Source: Xestospongia muta
Lineage: Eukaryota; Porifera; Demospongiae; Haplosclerida; Petrosiidae
Direction of reading: 5' to 3'
Assembly (NCBI GenBank): GCA_963693285.1
Contig: OY848924.1
Location: forward strand, 7,240,400 to 7,304,399
Length of the DNA: 64,000 nucleotides
A model generated the notes under the pieces. The model ran no database searches and was not told the DNA's origin. It saw only the letters and a list, made by a program, of their open reading frames with translations. Shown in pieces: positions 41,085-55,537 of this stretch. Positions within the stretch are counted from its first letter, which is position 1; each line of letters starts with the position of its first letter. The position numbers and the translations under genes are program-made.

Positions 41085-44000
41085 ATGGCTACACAATCTT
41101 CGGAGGAAGAGCAAGACTCTACTGAGGAAAGTCTCCCTAATAGTCAGTTTTCTCAGTACTCACTTGAACTGAGTCAAGGGACACTTAACCAGATTCTGGA
41201 AGTTGGTGGAGGCACATCAAATAGGTCAGTCTTATTTCTTGTATGTAATCAATGTAATACTCATAAAGATATTTGTTGGATAATAATTTATATTAGCAAA
41301 ATTATATTTAAATTTTTATTAAAAATAATAATATTAATTAATTAAGAATTATTAAGAATGCAGGGGCCGGAGTCCTGGCAGAAAAAAATCACATTTTAAT
41401 GTGAAATTTAAAGATTTAGGTTCCAAAGTATAGGGTCTAGGTTATAATATTAATTTCACTAAAGTATTACATTTTCTGCCAGGCCTGTAGACACACCCTA
41501 TTAAAAAGGCCAGAGCGATATGTCATACTCCAATGTGAAATTAATCATTATATTTTCTAAAATATAGTATTAGCCCTTCCCCTTTCCTGACATACCCCAG
41601 TAATATGTAATAATAACTTACATATTTTTTTAATCAAAATTATTGATTTGAGTTTAGATCTAAAGTTAGATAAGAAATGACAATGTTTTTTGCACCTGTT
41701 AGATTTTCATGTTAAGCGTTTTACAATTTTACACACTCTTGTTTCTATTACATAAATTGTTAATGTTCATAGACCTCTAATCAAACACCTCAAAACATTG
41801 ACTATTAACTTTGTAAGTATTATGTGACTTAGCAAGAATTACTACAGTCCAAGGTCTTCCTAATTGAATTGTACTGACCATGCTTAATTTCTAGGGAAAT
41901 TTTAAAAGAGAGAAGATAATCCAGCAACCATATTGTAATAGATTATATTGACTCAATTTATAATACCACAATAAAAAGTCAATTAATGGAGGGAAGTCAG
42001 AAAAATCCCCCTCCTCTCAGTCAATGAGTTGACCTGTCATTAATTTTTTGGATGGTCATTTTCTGCCCTTAACATTTATTAATGGTGCAAATAAATGTAT
42101 CTGTATAAACTGAGTTATCTCCACAATTGTTCAGTTCTTTCTTATCTAAAAAGCCACAAGTCTGCTTCTTTAATAAGAACGCACATGATTTCTCTGAGTT
42201 TATTAAACGTAGCAACTGTTGCTATGGAAACTAATTGAATTGTCAATTAAAATTAGTGTAATTATATAGAAAATGAGAATACAAGTCTATTAGTATGTGA
42301 GATAGTAATAATAGTAGTAACCTTATCATCTTTAATGTATCCTTAACTATTACATCATTGTTGCTATTGACATAACTTAGGAGGACCTATATAACGCATT
42401 CATCCAACTATAAGACTTGGCTATTATTGTATTATAGTGAGAAGAGATTTGTGTAAACATTACTATATAATTACTAATTGAATTAACCACATTTAACAAT
42501 ATGAACTAATTTATCCTTATCAGTTTCCTGTAGTTAAGTGGTTTAAGTGAAATGCATCCTCCTTTTTCCGCTATATAAGTCATCCGTTGCTGATATGGTG
42601 GGCTATATGATATCCTTAAACAATTTAACAATTTAATGAATGGATGATGATGGATAATTAGTTTATTTGTTATGTTTGACTTAACTAATCTACTTAAGTT
42701 TGTGCAAGCGAGTGATAACACTTAGATAACACATGTACTGTGTATGGATTGCTTTAGTGTTAATTGTTTTTAAAATTGTGTTTGTAGGATTAGTAAAATT
42801 TGTTTTGTTAGAAATTAGAGCAGCTGCTAAAAATTCACAAAATTTATTGTCAAAATAAAAATTCCTCACTAACTCCTGCTATGTAATATGTCACATCATC
42901 TAGTGCTTTAAAAAGAACAGATACTGATTTTTCAATTCCAAAATAGATATTGTAACAATATTAACTCTTATTATGACAATATCACAAACAATGACACTAC
43001 TAGGATTTCTACTAAAACGAATGTCAGCATAATGAAATCCTTGAGACACTACACATTCCCGATGTTTGAAATGGCTGCATCACAACAGACATCTAGTCTT
43101 GTTAATAAAATATTGTATTTTTGATATTATTTATTCTGTTATTATTAACAACACTGTGTGTGGTAAAAGATTCTACTTCCATTATATAAACAAATACAAA
43201 AACGTGATGTTGTTTACTCCATTATATCACATGATTGTATATACAGCTGCTCCTATTACAGCTACATCATAGCAGTTAAAAAATCATGACCATGCTTCCA
43301 GCACTTTTCTATTTTTCGTAACCACATGCATGGATTATACATGAGCAGCTGATCTAGATCTTTCCTTTCATGTGACAGGAATGATGTCACTGATCTATTA
43401 CGTACTAAATATATTGGTTGCAGTATTAATGGAGAGAAAACAGTAACCATACAACTAATAATACTAATATTATAAAAGTCGACCTTTCTATGGGTGTTGT
43501 TTATATCAAGTACCAATTATTGACACATATATGGATTCTATAAAGTTTGTATATAAAGAAAAAACCTGAGTTCACTTGAATATTATTCACTTTGTGTGTT
43601 GTATAGTATATACAGAGACAGTCTCAAGCAAGACTATAATATATATAATATATATATTATATTTACTAATCTCTGTGAGATCGAGGATAAACAGTTCATT
43701 GTTAGATTTTACTGTATGATATTACTTATATGGTAAATATATATATAATTTACAGATCTATTTCATCATATTGTACTGTTTTACGTACTTAAGTATATCT
43801 TCATGCTGTCTTTAGTCACAATACAGGGAAAATGTTGTCCGGAATATTCTTTATTGATATCAAATTTTTTGTTTTTGTTTTTGCTAGTTAACTTGGTACA
43901 ATATACAATAATGTAATTGTAATTTTTAAATTAATGTACTATTTTGATTTTTTAGTATTTAATGTCTTTCTCTCTCTCTCTTTCATAGCAATATTGTAGA

Positions 44001-47000
44001 GGAATATTTCTTAGCTGAAGAAGAGGAAGAAGCCACAGAAAGAAAATCCAACGAACCAGCCAACATGGAAGGTCCCTCAAGTATCACCATTCAACGCTCA
44101 TTATTCACACCAACTACTTGTTCATCAATTGTAAGCTCTTATGCATTAGTTATTGGATTGTTAGATATATATAAACTGAATTGAGTTGGTAGTAGTACAA
44201 TGTGATGGTGGAATTGCAGCTAATGTGACTGGATGTTTGTTGCTAACGGTTACTGGTTACACTTCTGCAATTTGATAGTATAAACAATGCTTTTAGTTTT
44301 TTGAAAAATACATGATCCCAGTTTAAAATTTGAATATAGATCAGTTTTAAATTCATCCAATCATTGTTATATTGCACAAGTTTCACCTTTCACTAATGGA
44401 CTGCAGTCAAGACAGTTATGTAGTAATAAAGAGGAACAAAAAGGCAGACATGATACATGCAACCTTGTCTCAGCTCTACCATCACTGACACTCTCTTATG
44501 TAGCTCTCACTCTATTCAATCTCCTTTCAGACATAGGACAAGAGTCTGGCTATAATATTGTAATTTGTAATATTGAAAGGCTTGAGGACTACCTGTCTAT
44601 TACATCAAGTGCTTCTTTGTAATTTAGTTATGGTTAATTGGTTAGTTACTAGTATTTTGGTGGTGATATATAAAGGAAGAAGTGGTAGATCTCTGTTAGT
44701 TGTTGCATAAGTCAGAGCTATAGTGTAGTATTGTCTCCTTTGTGTCTGCTAATGTTTAAATGTCTTGGTCACCTGTTGCTAGGACTGTTAGTCCCTTTAT
44801 TTGTTATGTGGAGGAGTCATCTGATCCTGTTCTATCTATTGCTGGAATGGTATAGTTGTTGTGTGTTTATTGGTTTTTGTTTACCAATAGTTTTGCAGCT
44901 TTAAAATGTAGATAGCTTTGTTGATAAATAATTCATAGTTTGTCTAACTAACTCCTTTGATTTGGTTGTTGTGCATTATACACTAACACAACTGTTTAAG
45001 GAGCTAATGTTGGTTCCACGTGCATAGTTTAGAATTAAAATGGCATTTTTACTAACTTACATTAGAAAGCAATTTAAGTAACAAGCAACATTATTTTTAC
45101 AAGTAAACATAATGTTTTACATGAAAACATGATACCGCCATTGAGAACTTGCAACTGACCAATCAAATTCCAGTAACATTGCTAATAATTATCATTGTTT
45201 ATTTCCTTTCTTTTTTTAGAGCCCTGCATGTTCGCAGCAACAGTATATACCTACATCTCACTTTGGGCCCCCCCCTGCTATACCCAGTCTCTACCCTCCA
45301 CCCCTTCACCATGTTGTCATGAGCGAAAGTGGACAAGTGACATCCACTAATACCACGCCCACTCAATCTACTCCTCCGGTAAGAATGATTTGTACTCAGG
45401 AAGAAATTAATTTACCTAATTATTACTATAATATGGTTGACCAGCTTTCTCTTAGTGGTACAATCAAAATGAGTCATTGGTCTAAATCTTATTAAAGAGA
45501 GAAAATGTTTTATACAATGGACAACCTCCCATTTTCTTCTGTATTGTTATTTTTATGTTTCAAAAATCTTTTATTTCCTTGTTGCACACTGTAACATGTT
45601 AAGTACAGCTAGAAAATGTCTCCATCTTCCAAACAGCTGGCTATTTGTCAGCAGGTTCTGTATTGTAAAAGAAGCCTCATACTAGTAATATTTTAATAGT
45701 CAATTAAAATTTTATTATATGCAACTTTTAAGCACACCTGCTCAAATTTTATTACTCATACACAAATTAAATACTGTATGTACAAGCTCCATATCAGTTA
45801 TAGGTAGTTTTCATTTAAAATTATATTTTAATAATTTAATCTTGTGTGGTCTGTCTTCCTTTTGAGCCAGTCTCCTTGGTCTATAATTGGTTATTATGAA
45901 AGACTAAAGATAAACTATAGACATAAGAAGAAATATGTTTACAGTCAACATCTTGTATTTGTAACAAAAATACAGAACTATAAAGATCATTTTATATTGA
46001 AAGTTTGTTATTAATTGTTCCTTGATTCAATAGCGTAAACAGGTTGGTTGTGTGTACTTTGTAGGGAAAAACCTTATTCTATTACTTACAACTTGCATTG
46101 TCATGTTGAACAATCTGTATGGTTTTATTAAATCTGCGTAATTAGCTTAATTGTCCGGACGCTGTGATCATGTTAATAAAGTAATGATGCAATATTTATT
46201 TGTGAAAACCTCGATGATCTTTGTAGATTGCTATGCGTTAACAGTGAATATGGCAGGTAACGTGTTTCCCTACCAGCTGTATTATTTTACTGTATTAAAT
46301 TAATGCATAATATTTGTACACGCATAGATTGTGTCTGTGAGGAAGTTTAAGATGTTGATGTAATTGTCTTATCTTGCGGAAGTTGACTCCTCGCGTCTGA
46401 CATGATATCATCTTGAAAGTAGTCAATAAGACCCATATAATTACACATTCAAAATTGCAACCATAAAATATGAAAATGATGATGCAATTTTTTAGTCACT
46501 ATCAATAGAGCAGGGATTAGCATGCCACATCAATCTTCTGCATATTTTAAATCCTTCTTTCTATCAAGGATAGCTACTATCTGTCTAATGTTACATTTGT
46601 AACACAATGCACTTCAGCTTTCATCTGCATCAGAAACAGGAAATTGTATTAGCTCACATTAGAGTCGACTGAGAGGCAGTTAAAGGTCTTTGATGCTACC
46701 CACAGATATTAATATAATTTGAAAGAGTGCCTTAGTGGCGAGTGCTATGTCATTCTTTACGTCTGAGTCCACATGCTATACGTATTATATATCATACTTC
46801 CTCAGTGTTGAGATCATCTATATCAGGTTAGACTGTACTTACAATGACAATTCAATTACAGCTGTTAAGAAAACAATTATTGGTATGGCTGGGAACAGGA
46901 TGCTCTGGTAAATTCCCTCTTCTACAAGAAGTGTGAGATAATGTAATACTAAAATAGATAGAGTACAAGTATGCACTCTAAGACTTTGTTCCAGACCTGT

Positions 47001-47308
47001 ACAAACAATACTATTTAAATTCACTCGGGGTCAACTTCTGTGGTATCTAAGGGCATTAGTTGAGAAGCGCTACTACTACGATGCCCTGGGGTCTGGGGTC
47101 AGTATGTATAAAAGCTGGTGTTTTAAACTATATATTGATAACCTACAAGCTGTTTGGTTGATACTATAGCAACTGCTGGTGGAGGCTATATGGCATTAAT
47201 GTACAATTCTGTTATTATGGTACATGTTTGCTTGTTTGCTGGCCTTTGTTGTTTGCTCATTTTTGTTCTCTTACATTTTTTAAATTTTTTATCTATTGCT
47301 TTTTATTT

Positions 47309-47367
<59 letters not shown>

Positions 47368-50300
47368 TTTTATAATAGAGTGGCAGTCCTGGAATGAGTG
47401 ATTGTAGCAATTCCTCTCTCACTCCCTCGTCTCATCATCATGGTCACATTTCCATGTTACCTGTACAACCAACACAACCTTTCATTCCAACTTTACGACC
47501 AACCATTCCTTCAAAGTAAGCCACAAACATCTATAGTCTTTGCGATTGTGCATCTACAATGACTCAAATTGTACTTCTAATTCACTGATTGTTGATTGAG
47601 TGAATGGATGAATAGTTGACAGATGGATGGACAGATGTGAAATGGATAAATATTTCAAGATAGATGGACAAATATTTTTGTAGATGAGTGAATATTTGGG
47701 CAGATAGACAGTTTAGTGGACATATATAGACATTGTTTTAAACATTCCATGTAATATTTGTCAGTTCAAATGTGTGGGTGTCGACATCCTGTTTCATGTC
47801 CAATGAAATAATCACTTGGCATGATACAATGTGTGTGTATAATTCTAGACATTGTCACTTTTAAGGAAGAAATCAAATACAATTCAATTATGACCAGACG
47901 CTCTCCTTTGATGTACATTTATAAGATTTGGTAGTCATCACATGATATAATGATCTCAGATAGACTAACAACGTCTCTCTCTCTCTCATGCACATAATGA
48001 TCTCAGATAGGGTGATAGTCTGCGGTAAACGTCCCTTCATGTGATTCTCAGATCACACTATCCCACGATAAATATTTCTACACTGTTGTCATATGACATT
48101 ATTACCAAATAAGGGCATTTTTGCACGTTATTTATAACTGCCTGAGATAATAATCATGTGATTTCATTTAGACTTTATTTTGGTTTCCTGTAATAGTGAC
48201 TGTCTCTAATACAGTACTGTTGAGTGCATTAAATTACTTCTATTTAACATAATAAGCAACCATACTGCAGACTAAGTATTCAAGCTTCCTACATTGTTTA
48301 ACTAATAAGAAACCTTGTTGCTCTTAATACTCTTACATGTTATACTTGAAATTCCTAAGCAGGTCTGCCCATTAAATAGTATCAGGTTATTACAATATAC
48401 TTACTGACTTACTGATATAAAATGTATGTAACTGGTCTAATAACTTGACAATATTTGTGTCTTCTGATGTTAACAATTTTCTGAGCCACACTCAATCCAA
48501 TTAGAGTGCCAATTTTAGCAATTGTTACTGGAATCGTTGAAACTATATTAAATACTATAGTTGGTTTTATTCAGCACCTTCAAAAGTTAACAACAAGAGT
48601 GTATAATATTTGGGTGATAAAAGTTTCCAGTCCAATTGTTATGTGTAGAAAAATTTGTTATGGGTAGAAAAACCTATTATTACATGCATGAAATTAAGAG
48701 ACAGGTGTTCAGTCCAGGAACTTGAAAGGGAAGTCTTCCTTTTATGTTGTCATTGTTTGATGTCTCATGTCTAACACCTCATTAATACTCCTTAGAGAAG
48801 TACCTAAGTCTTTCATGATTGGCCACCATGAGAAAAACGTCTGATAACGTGGGTGCATAAACCAGGAAATTCACTGATTGAGTAGGTGTAAACTGTCTAT
48901 AGCTGAGGAAATAAATCTTCCTTTCAACAGAATAACAATTAGCAAAACCCATTCCAACCAGTTGAAGAAACTGGTTTGACATTGGGGTTAATAATAACCT
49001 GTTTTATGGGTGAGATGATTTCACCATGTTGCCATCTGTTCTATGATACTGTAGTATGTTAGGTAGTGTCCCTGAGAGTTAGAGGTGCACTTACAGTTTA
49101 TTCAATTAGTGAACTATGTAAACAGATTCTAATGCAGTTGGTTGTGGGTACTACTGCTAGTATACAGATTGATGCACATGACATTTATTAGTATACTATT
49201 TGTATATTATTAATATATTATCAGTATATTATTAGTATACTATCGGTATATTATTAGTACACTACACTATGCCTTGGATTTTTTGTAGTCTTTTATCTAA
49301 TTTTTGTTTCCATGCCAATTGTGTTTTGACTTAAATATTAGTAGCATAAGGATTTAATAAAAAGACAAGTCTAGACACTGCTTCTTTATAAAGGAAATTT
49401 GTAAGCTTATTATCGTGGTTGTTTTCAAAATTAGAGTTAATATTTCCTTTATTTTTGCATACCACTGAGGTGCCATGTCAAGTGTCATTTTTACTTTACA
49501 AGTTAAAACCTCTCAAAGCCAAGTTCCTAAGCCAACGATTCCAAAATTTTGAATTTAAATTTGCTAAATAATGACCGACTGGGTCATATATCTGCTTGAC
49601 TGAGTCACGGTGTCTATTAAGATAGCTTTGAAAATAATGCCGGAAATAGCACCTGGTACTCTTATTAGTACAGAAATGATATCATGCGTAAGTGGCTAGC
49701 ATATCAGCATTAGGATTGTCACTTGTGGAATAATTGGTTGAGACTTACTGTCTCTGGAAACGTTGTCTAGAGTTCATTAGTTTAAAGATGATGTCGCTAT
49801 GATATCATGAATTAAGCTAGAATGTTATTTGAAGTAATTATAACTAATGGATGTACTAGTGAAGGTCATTTCCTTACCAGAACTATGGTCACCATACCAA
49901 ACGATGATATCAAGCACTTTGTGTTTAGCATATGTGATTGTAATAACTATCCTAGCCACTGTGGTATTCATTGATATTCACTAGTCTAGAGCTTACTAAT
50001 GGTAGATATCCTAGGTCACTGTGATAAGTACTGATGTTCACTAGTTTAGAGCTTACTAATGGTAGCTATCCTAGGTCACTGTGATAAGTACTGATGTTCA
50101 CTAGTTTAGAGCTTACTAATGGTAGCTATCCTAGGTCACTGTGATAAGTACTGATGTTCACTAGTTTAGAGCTTACTAATGATAGCTATCCTAGGTCACT
50201 GTGATAAGTACTGATGTTCACTAGTCTAGAGCTTACTAATAATATCTATAATAACTCACTGTGTTAGTGGTTAATCTGTTAAAATTCATTCCAAATCACT

Positions 50301-53300
50301 AAGTTATAAGTATTATCATTTAAAATTCAGAAGCCATTATATCACAATACTCCCAAGGATCAAGTATCCATCCCCACACACAAGAGATCATATATCATCA
50401 ATTAAAGTATAGTACAAAGAGGATTAAATATTTTTTCTCAGATCTATTTACTTTAGTGGCTAAAAGAGATTCCTTGTACAAATTTTATCTCTCTTGTGGT
50501 CCTTTGACATGAGGCAGCTCATATGCCTGTTACCACATGCATATAACACGTTAGTGAGACCAACAAGACATATATGTGTACATTGTGGTATGTTGAAACC
50601 GTTGAATGGCTTTGTGTGTACTAGCAATCTTCTTTGTTTTCATAAGCCATCATATCACTTATGATGGCTGCTTTTAAAATTTAATTTTGTCGTTTTCCGT
50701 TGTAGTAATTTGGTAATGTAATTTCATAATAATATTTTCTTCCTGTTCTATTTCTCACCTACTGTAGCATGCCAATTAAAGGAGAGTATAACTTCAATTT
50801 GGTTATCAAGGATGGGGATGTGAGTTTGAAATGTTAAAAGATAACATTTTTAAAATTTGATATTTTGTGTTTCATAGAAACCAGTCTCAAAGACTGCTAC
50901 TTTCACAGTAAGTTAAACATCAACGCTGATTATAATTATTAATTATATCATTGATTTGTTAATCATATCACTGATTACTGATATCATCAGTCATAATACT
51001 GCTACTACTGATCATTGATATGATTGATACCATCAATCATATCACTAACAAATACCACTGATCATATCATTGATACGATCAATCAAGTCACAGATTTGAT
51101 CAGTAAAATCATTGATCTTATCACTCATATCATCAGTCATAGGACTTGCATCATCGATACTATCAATTGTATCACTAATTGCATCAATGATTACATCACT
51201 GATCCACTGATCATATCTGTCATATTACAGCTTCTACCCATGCCATTAATGATATCACTGAATGCATCATTGATACAATCAATCATAATGTCATTGACAT
51301 AACACCTCTTATATTCTCTACAGTATTCAAATCTTACAAATAGAGCATACATCAGAAGAGATACCACAATAGGTTTAACATTTTCGTTTTCTCGTACGTC
51401 TCCCCATCCATCAATCCTGTATTCTAAATTACTCACCTTCATAGCTATTATCTCTCCATGTAGACATACCACCACATGCACTAATTAGGGCCATGGCCAT
51501 ACACAAAACACCAGAACTTGTTGGAGAGGTTTTACAATGTTGTCCTAAACACATAGATGAACAAAGGAAAAAAGGTAAAATAGGAAAAGAAATTTAGCAT
51601 CTTTAATTTGTTTGTTTATTTATTTATTTGTTTGTTTGTTTTGTTTATTTGTTTTTTGTTTGGCCAGGTCATCAACATCCACGACATTTTATATGTGGTG
51701 CCTCAAAGAGTGAAGCTATATATTGTGAAGATCCAATCTCTGGAAGATTGTCAGTTACTATTCCTATCAACTCCTTGCAACAAAGTCAGTATCCATCCAT
51801 CCAACCGTTTGTCTATCCATCCATTTGGATATCCTTGCATCTATCCATCCATTCACTCTTCTATCCATCTATTCATTCTTCTATCCATCCATTCATTTTC
51901 TATCCATCCATTCATTCTTCTATCCATCCATTCATTTTCTATCCATCCATTCATTCTTCTATCCATCCATTCATTCTTCTATCCATCCATTCATTCTTCT
52001 ATCCATCCATTCATCTCTATCCATCCATTCATCCATCTATCCATCCATTGCAGAATCAGAGAACACTATCCAAGCATTCTTTGTGTTTCCTTGTTTTACA
52101 TCTGAGTTGCACAAAGGACCAGGGCAATTGGCACAACTAATCTTTACACTTGAAATGTGAGCAACATATAATGATGACTCGGAATCTTAATATTTTCATA
52201 TTAAATCTCATGAACCCACAACATAAAACATTGTTTAGTAGAAGATTTTTTCTTTACTTTTCAATTTTTAGTGCTGGACATGTAAAAGGTCGTGCTGTCA
52301 TTGACGCAAGAGTGTGTGCTAGTCCCGGACGTGACCGAGAAAATGATGAGATAAAAATGGCTTCAACAACCAATTCCTCTACCTCATCTACAACAACTAT
52401 TGCCAGTTCTGAGGCAGGTTTGTCAGAGCAAGTACGGCGCTCTCGTAAACGTCTATCTTCAACAATCACTCAAAATGTAGAGTGTAGTTTACCATCAAAG
52501 GTGGTCTGTCAAGGACTCTCGGATAAGAAACAGCTGTATACAGCTGAAGTAAGTATAAACTCTGTTGTATGCTAACAAAGGTGCATATTTGTAAGTCTAA
52601 GAACATGCTGTTTGAAATGGCTTGTAAAATTATCGTAGGCCACAATGTTATACTCCTAAATGTTTGTGTTATTAATGCTTTTTCCTCAAAGACTTACCCC
52701 GAGTTGTTTCCTTTCATCGATGTGTGTATTAAAATGATGGAGAGAGTCTATAAAGTGCAGGTACAAGTAGCCGAGCCGTTAGCAGCTACGACAGCTGCTA
52801 CTGCTGCTATTAGCTCAATGACAGAACACATGGAGGTATGTATATAGTCTCATTCTAAATACTATATGGGAATGAAATCATGGGAATTGGAACTGTCATG
52901 TCACTTGTAATTTTTTAGACTGATACCTCGATACAGGAAGCGCCATCAGAGTTTACCACAGTGGAGAGGTTAGAAGAATTGTTATGATAAATGTACTACT
53001 TCTCTTTTATTTGTAGTTGGTTACAGTGTCTTGAGCTTAGTCATTATGCTATTGTGTTTCAAAATCATGGAGTACATCAGATATCACAGGTTATTGGTCT
53101 CACTGATGATGTAAGTGTAATAATGAATGGGATACGTGAATAGGTGAATTTATGGATTAATGACTGGACAGATGAATGGATGGATTGATGGATAAATGGA
53201 TGAATGGATGGATTGATGGATGAATGGATCAATGGATGGATTGATGAATGAATGGATGGATTGATGGATAAATGGATCAATGGATGGATTGATGAATGAA

Positions 53301-53773
53301 TGGATGGATTGATAAATGAACAAATGAATGAATGGATTGATGGATAAATGGATGGTTTGATGGATAAATGGATGAATTGATGAATGGACAAATGAATGAA
53401 CGGATGAATAGAAGGAATAACATATGAACTGATAGATTGATTATGAAATTGTGATGTTTAATTATACTTATTATCATCACTATAGCAACTACTAAAATTT
53501 GGCATTAGTAATAAAAACGACCGAGAAAAGATACTAGAGGGTGTGAAATTAATTCTAGTTGCAGAGCCTAAGCAAGAGGTTGATTATGACGAGGATGAAG
53601 GTGCATTTTCTCAATCATCAGGGCCTATACCTCCATTATTATCTCAAACGTCTACAACTAGTAATTCATCAGCTACTGGTAGTGGTTCAACAATGGAGGT
53701 CCTTCGGATTCAAATGCGAAAGACTTTTAGCAATACAAGTAGCAGTAGTTCCGACAGTTACAATGGTTATTGA
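41085..53773 (+). CDS. p53-like: p53-family transcription factor with C-terminal SAM domain, p63/p73-like layout (637 aa, 15 exons)
   Basis: Exons: 41085-41224, 43989-44130, 45220-45378, 47379-47515, 50768-50819, 50878-50907, 51324-51393, 51464-51574, 51668-51784, 52054-52156, 52272-52548, 52692-52835, 52919-52968, 53017-53110, 53486-53773. Acidic N-terminal region (possible transactivation), then a Pro/Ser-rich linker. A p53-type DNA-binding domain spans about residues 197-375: [50 protein letters not shown], and the very typical [16 protein letters not shown] basic segment RRSRKRL follows, then a possible oligomerisation segment ([20 protein letters not shown]). A SAM domain (about 511-560: [36 protein letters not shown]) and an acidic/Ser tail complete it. 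SAM plus DBD is the p63/p73 arrangement. The Cys/His of the first zinc half-site are kept (CCPKH); the second half-site shows one Cys only. Confidence 0.88.
47312..47368. repeat. (TC)n(AC)n compound microsatellite before a p53-family 3' splice site
   Basis: CT run followed by CA run, ending about 10 bp before the acceptor at 47377-47378. Confidence 0.9.
49951..50240. repeat. 60-bp tandem repeat in p53-family intron 4
   Basis: Four to five copies with an exact 60-bp period. Each begins CTATCCTAGGTCACTGTGAT and contains GTTCACTAGTTTAGAGCTTA. The three central copies are almost identical. Confidence 0.95.
50930..51300. repeat. Degenerate ATCA/TGAT-rich simple repeat in p53-family intron 6
   Basis: Many variants of ATCATATCATTGAT. 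Open frames in this region are by-products of the repeat. Confidence 0.7.
51790..52048. repeat. 20-bp minisatellite (ATCCATCCATTCATTCTTCT) in p53-family intron 9
   Basis: About ten copies fill nearly the whole intron between exons 9 and 10. Confidence 0.9.
53145..53420. repeat. Minisatellite (ATGGATGGATTGATGGATAA type) in p53-family intron 14
   Basis: Degenerate 16-20-bp units between the two SAM exons. Confidence 0.85.
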
Positions 53774-54309
53774 AATTAATAATTATTATCACTTTTTCAT
53801 CTCTTTCATAGTCATATTTCTTTTTGTTCAATTGTAATATTGTTTACTAATTGGTTCTATTCTACTATTATTTCTGGACATGGTCCTTTGTATATTAATA
53901 ATATGGCAGTCTCTAGAGTGCCAGTAATGAATATTATACTTAAATGGGGGAACTTAATACTATTCTCTAGACCCTATAGCTTAAATATTGGAACATAAAG
54001 ATACTACCTATTATATTGCCATCAATAAAACCAAATGCATTGTCAATGCATTTAGTTTTATTGCTATACGTAAAAATTATAACTAACTCACCTTAAATTT
54101 TGGAAACAAGAACAGGAACACACTCATCTAACTACTAATCACATTTTAACTGGCGGGTAAATACCGTTTTTGCGCAATGCGCATGCGTGCTACACTGGTG
54201 GATCGTTAAATTTATTAACTAATAATAATTTTTATTATTAATTCAGTATTCTCAATTCAAAATGGATCAGTACAGAAATGCATACTAATAAACGTACTTC
54301 AATTTTTTA
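53774..54309. other. Convergent 3' spacer between p53-family gene and CFAP107
   Basis: AT-rich. A GC island TGCGCAATGCGCATGCGTGC is at about 54171-54190. No exon supported. Confidence 0.4.
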
Positions 54310-55379
54310 CTAAGAATTAAGAAGCCGAGGATCTATGGTCTCTTTGAAAAGTGTTTGATGCATATTTCTCAAATGTAAATCTTTGTTAATGCTGTGAGGA
54401 TGAACTCGACAAGATATATCTTTACTCACAGCTGCTCTTTTAAGCTCATAAGAATGCTCGGGAGGGGTCCTGTTAATGAAAAACAGCAGTGATCATTAAT
54501 GAGATTCTGTAAAATCTTTTGTGCCATACTTATATGAAACGCTAGTGTTGGTTGCAAAGTCTCCATGAGATTCCAACTCTCTTTGCTTACGCCATTTCTC
54601 TTCAATCGCTTGCTTTAGACCAAAATTAGTGCTTTCACCTACAAACAAAAGAGAAACAGAATTTTATAATATACTTAACCAAATATCTCACAATAATGTA
54701 ATACTACAACAATTATAATTAACCTTGTAGTGGATGATCGGATGCCTCAGGTAACCACATCATCCTTTTGCCGTCCCAGTTTCTGGGCCCGAGAGAATAC
54801 CTCCGATTGAATGTCTGGTCATAGAGGGAGATGGTGTTGCGCATGTAACGGGTCCCGTGATGTGTAAAAAATTGATTCTTCCCTAGACCCTATGACAAAT
54901 AGAAGTTCACCATTGACGCACATAGCTATAATTATTTCAATTATGTCTTGTTATTGTATTAATTATGCATATATCAGTAAATTAAATGAGCAGGTGGACG
55001 AGTGGTTTGGTTACAACTTACACAATTTCGTAACAACCCTTTTCGTCTTGTAGTGACATCAGGTGCAAAGACAGTAGGATCATAAGGACGAAAAGCCTCA
55101 CGATGTGTACTATTAGAGAACTCTTTACCTCTCTCAAACTAAAAAAAGAAAGAAACCCAGTATCCTGGGAGTAAATTTTTATGTATTAGTTGACTGGCTC
55201 AATGTGGCCAGAAGGAACATTGAACACTGTTAACATACCTTGTATCTATCTTCACTCCAGTTTCCAATCAATACTCCTGGTGAGTATCGCTGTTCTATCC
55301 TCCAACCAGGCTGGTGCCATTTTGAACTTAAAACAGATGACCCATTGACACTATTACCAGAAGAAGATGAAAACGACAT
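54310..55379 (-). CDS. CFAP107: CFAP107 orthologue (axonemal microtubule inner protein), 230 aa, 5 exons
   Basis: Exons in transcript order: 55379-55239, 55138-55022, 54889-54724, 54638-54530, 54469-54310. The product matches human CFAP107 (C1orf158) through most of its length: WRIEQRYSPGVLIGNWSEDR near the N-terminus (human has WxIExKYSxxVLxGNWxEER), then FFTHHGTRYMRNTISLYDQT, then RNWDGKRMMWLPEASDHPLQ and STNFGL (human LPLRTWNGQKLLWLPEKSDF pattern). CFAP107 lies inside ciliary doublet microtubules. The C-terminus is longer than in human. Exon 5 joins by a GTATGG donor in phase 2. Divergent from the UBXN10-like gene, with 158 bp between ATGs. Confidence 0.85.
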
Positions 55380-55537
55380 CGTCTCTCAATATCATGCGTC
55401 CGTTTCCATAGTTACTCGTGTTACCATAGATACAAGTATCTCCACCCATAACAAACATTGGTTTATGAGATCATGATTATTGGAAGTGGTGATATAATAC
55501 CTTTACTGTCTCTCTGAGTCACTGCCAAGTGTAGAAA
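55380..55537. promoter_or_regulatory. Shared promoter of CFAP107 and UBXN10-like gene with two X-box-like motifs
   Basis: GTTTCCATAGTTAC at 55402-55415 and GTTACCATAGATAC at 55420-55433 each fit the RFX X-box (GTHNCCATRGNAAC) with one mismatch in the right half. RFX factors drive ciliary genes in animals. Confidence 0.5.

Noticed and set aside
42218..42231. Perfect X-box in reverse orientation in p53-family intron 1
   Set aside because: No promoter nearby; similar CCATAGCAAC words recur in this AT-rich sequence, so it is probably chance.
55240..55476. Plus-strand open frame
   Set aside because: Antisense shadow of the first CFAP107 exon.
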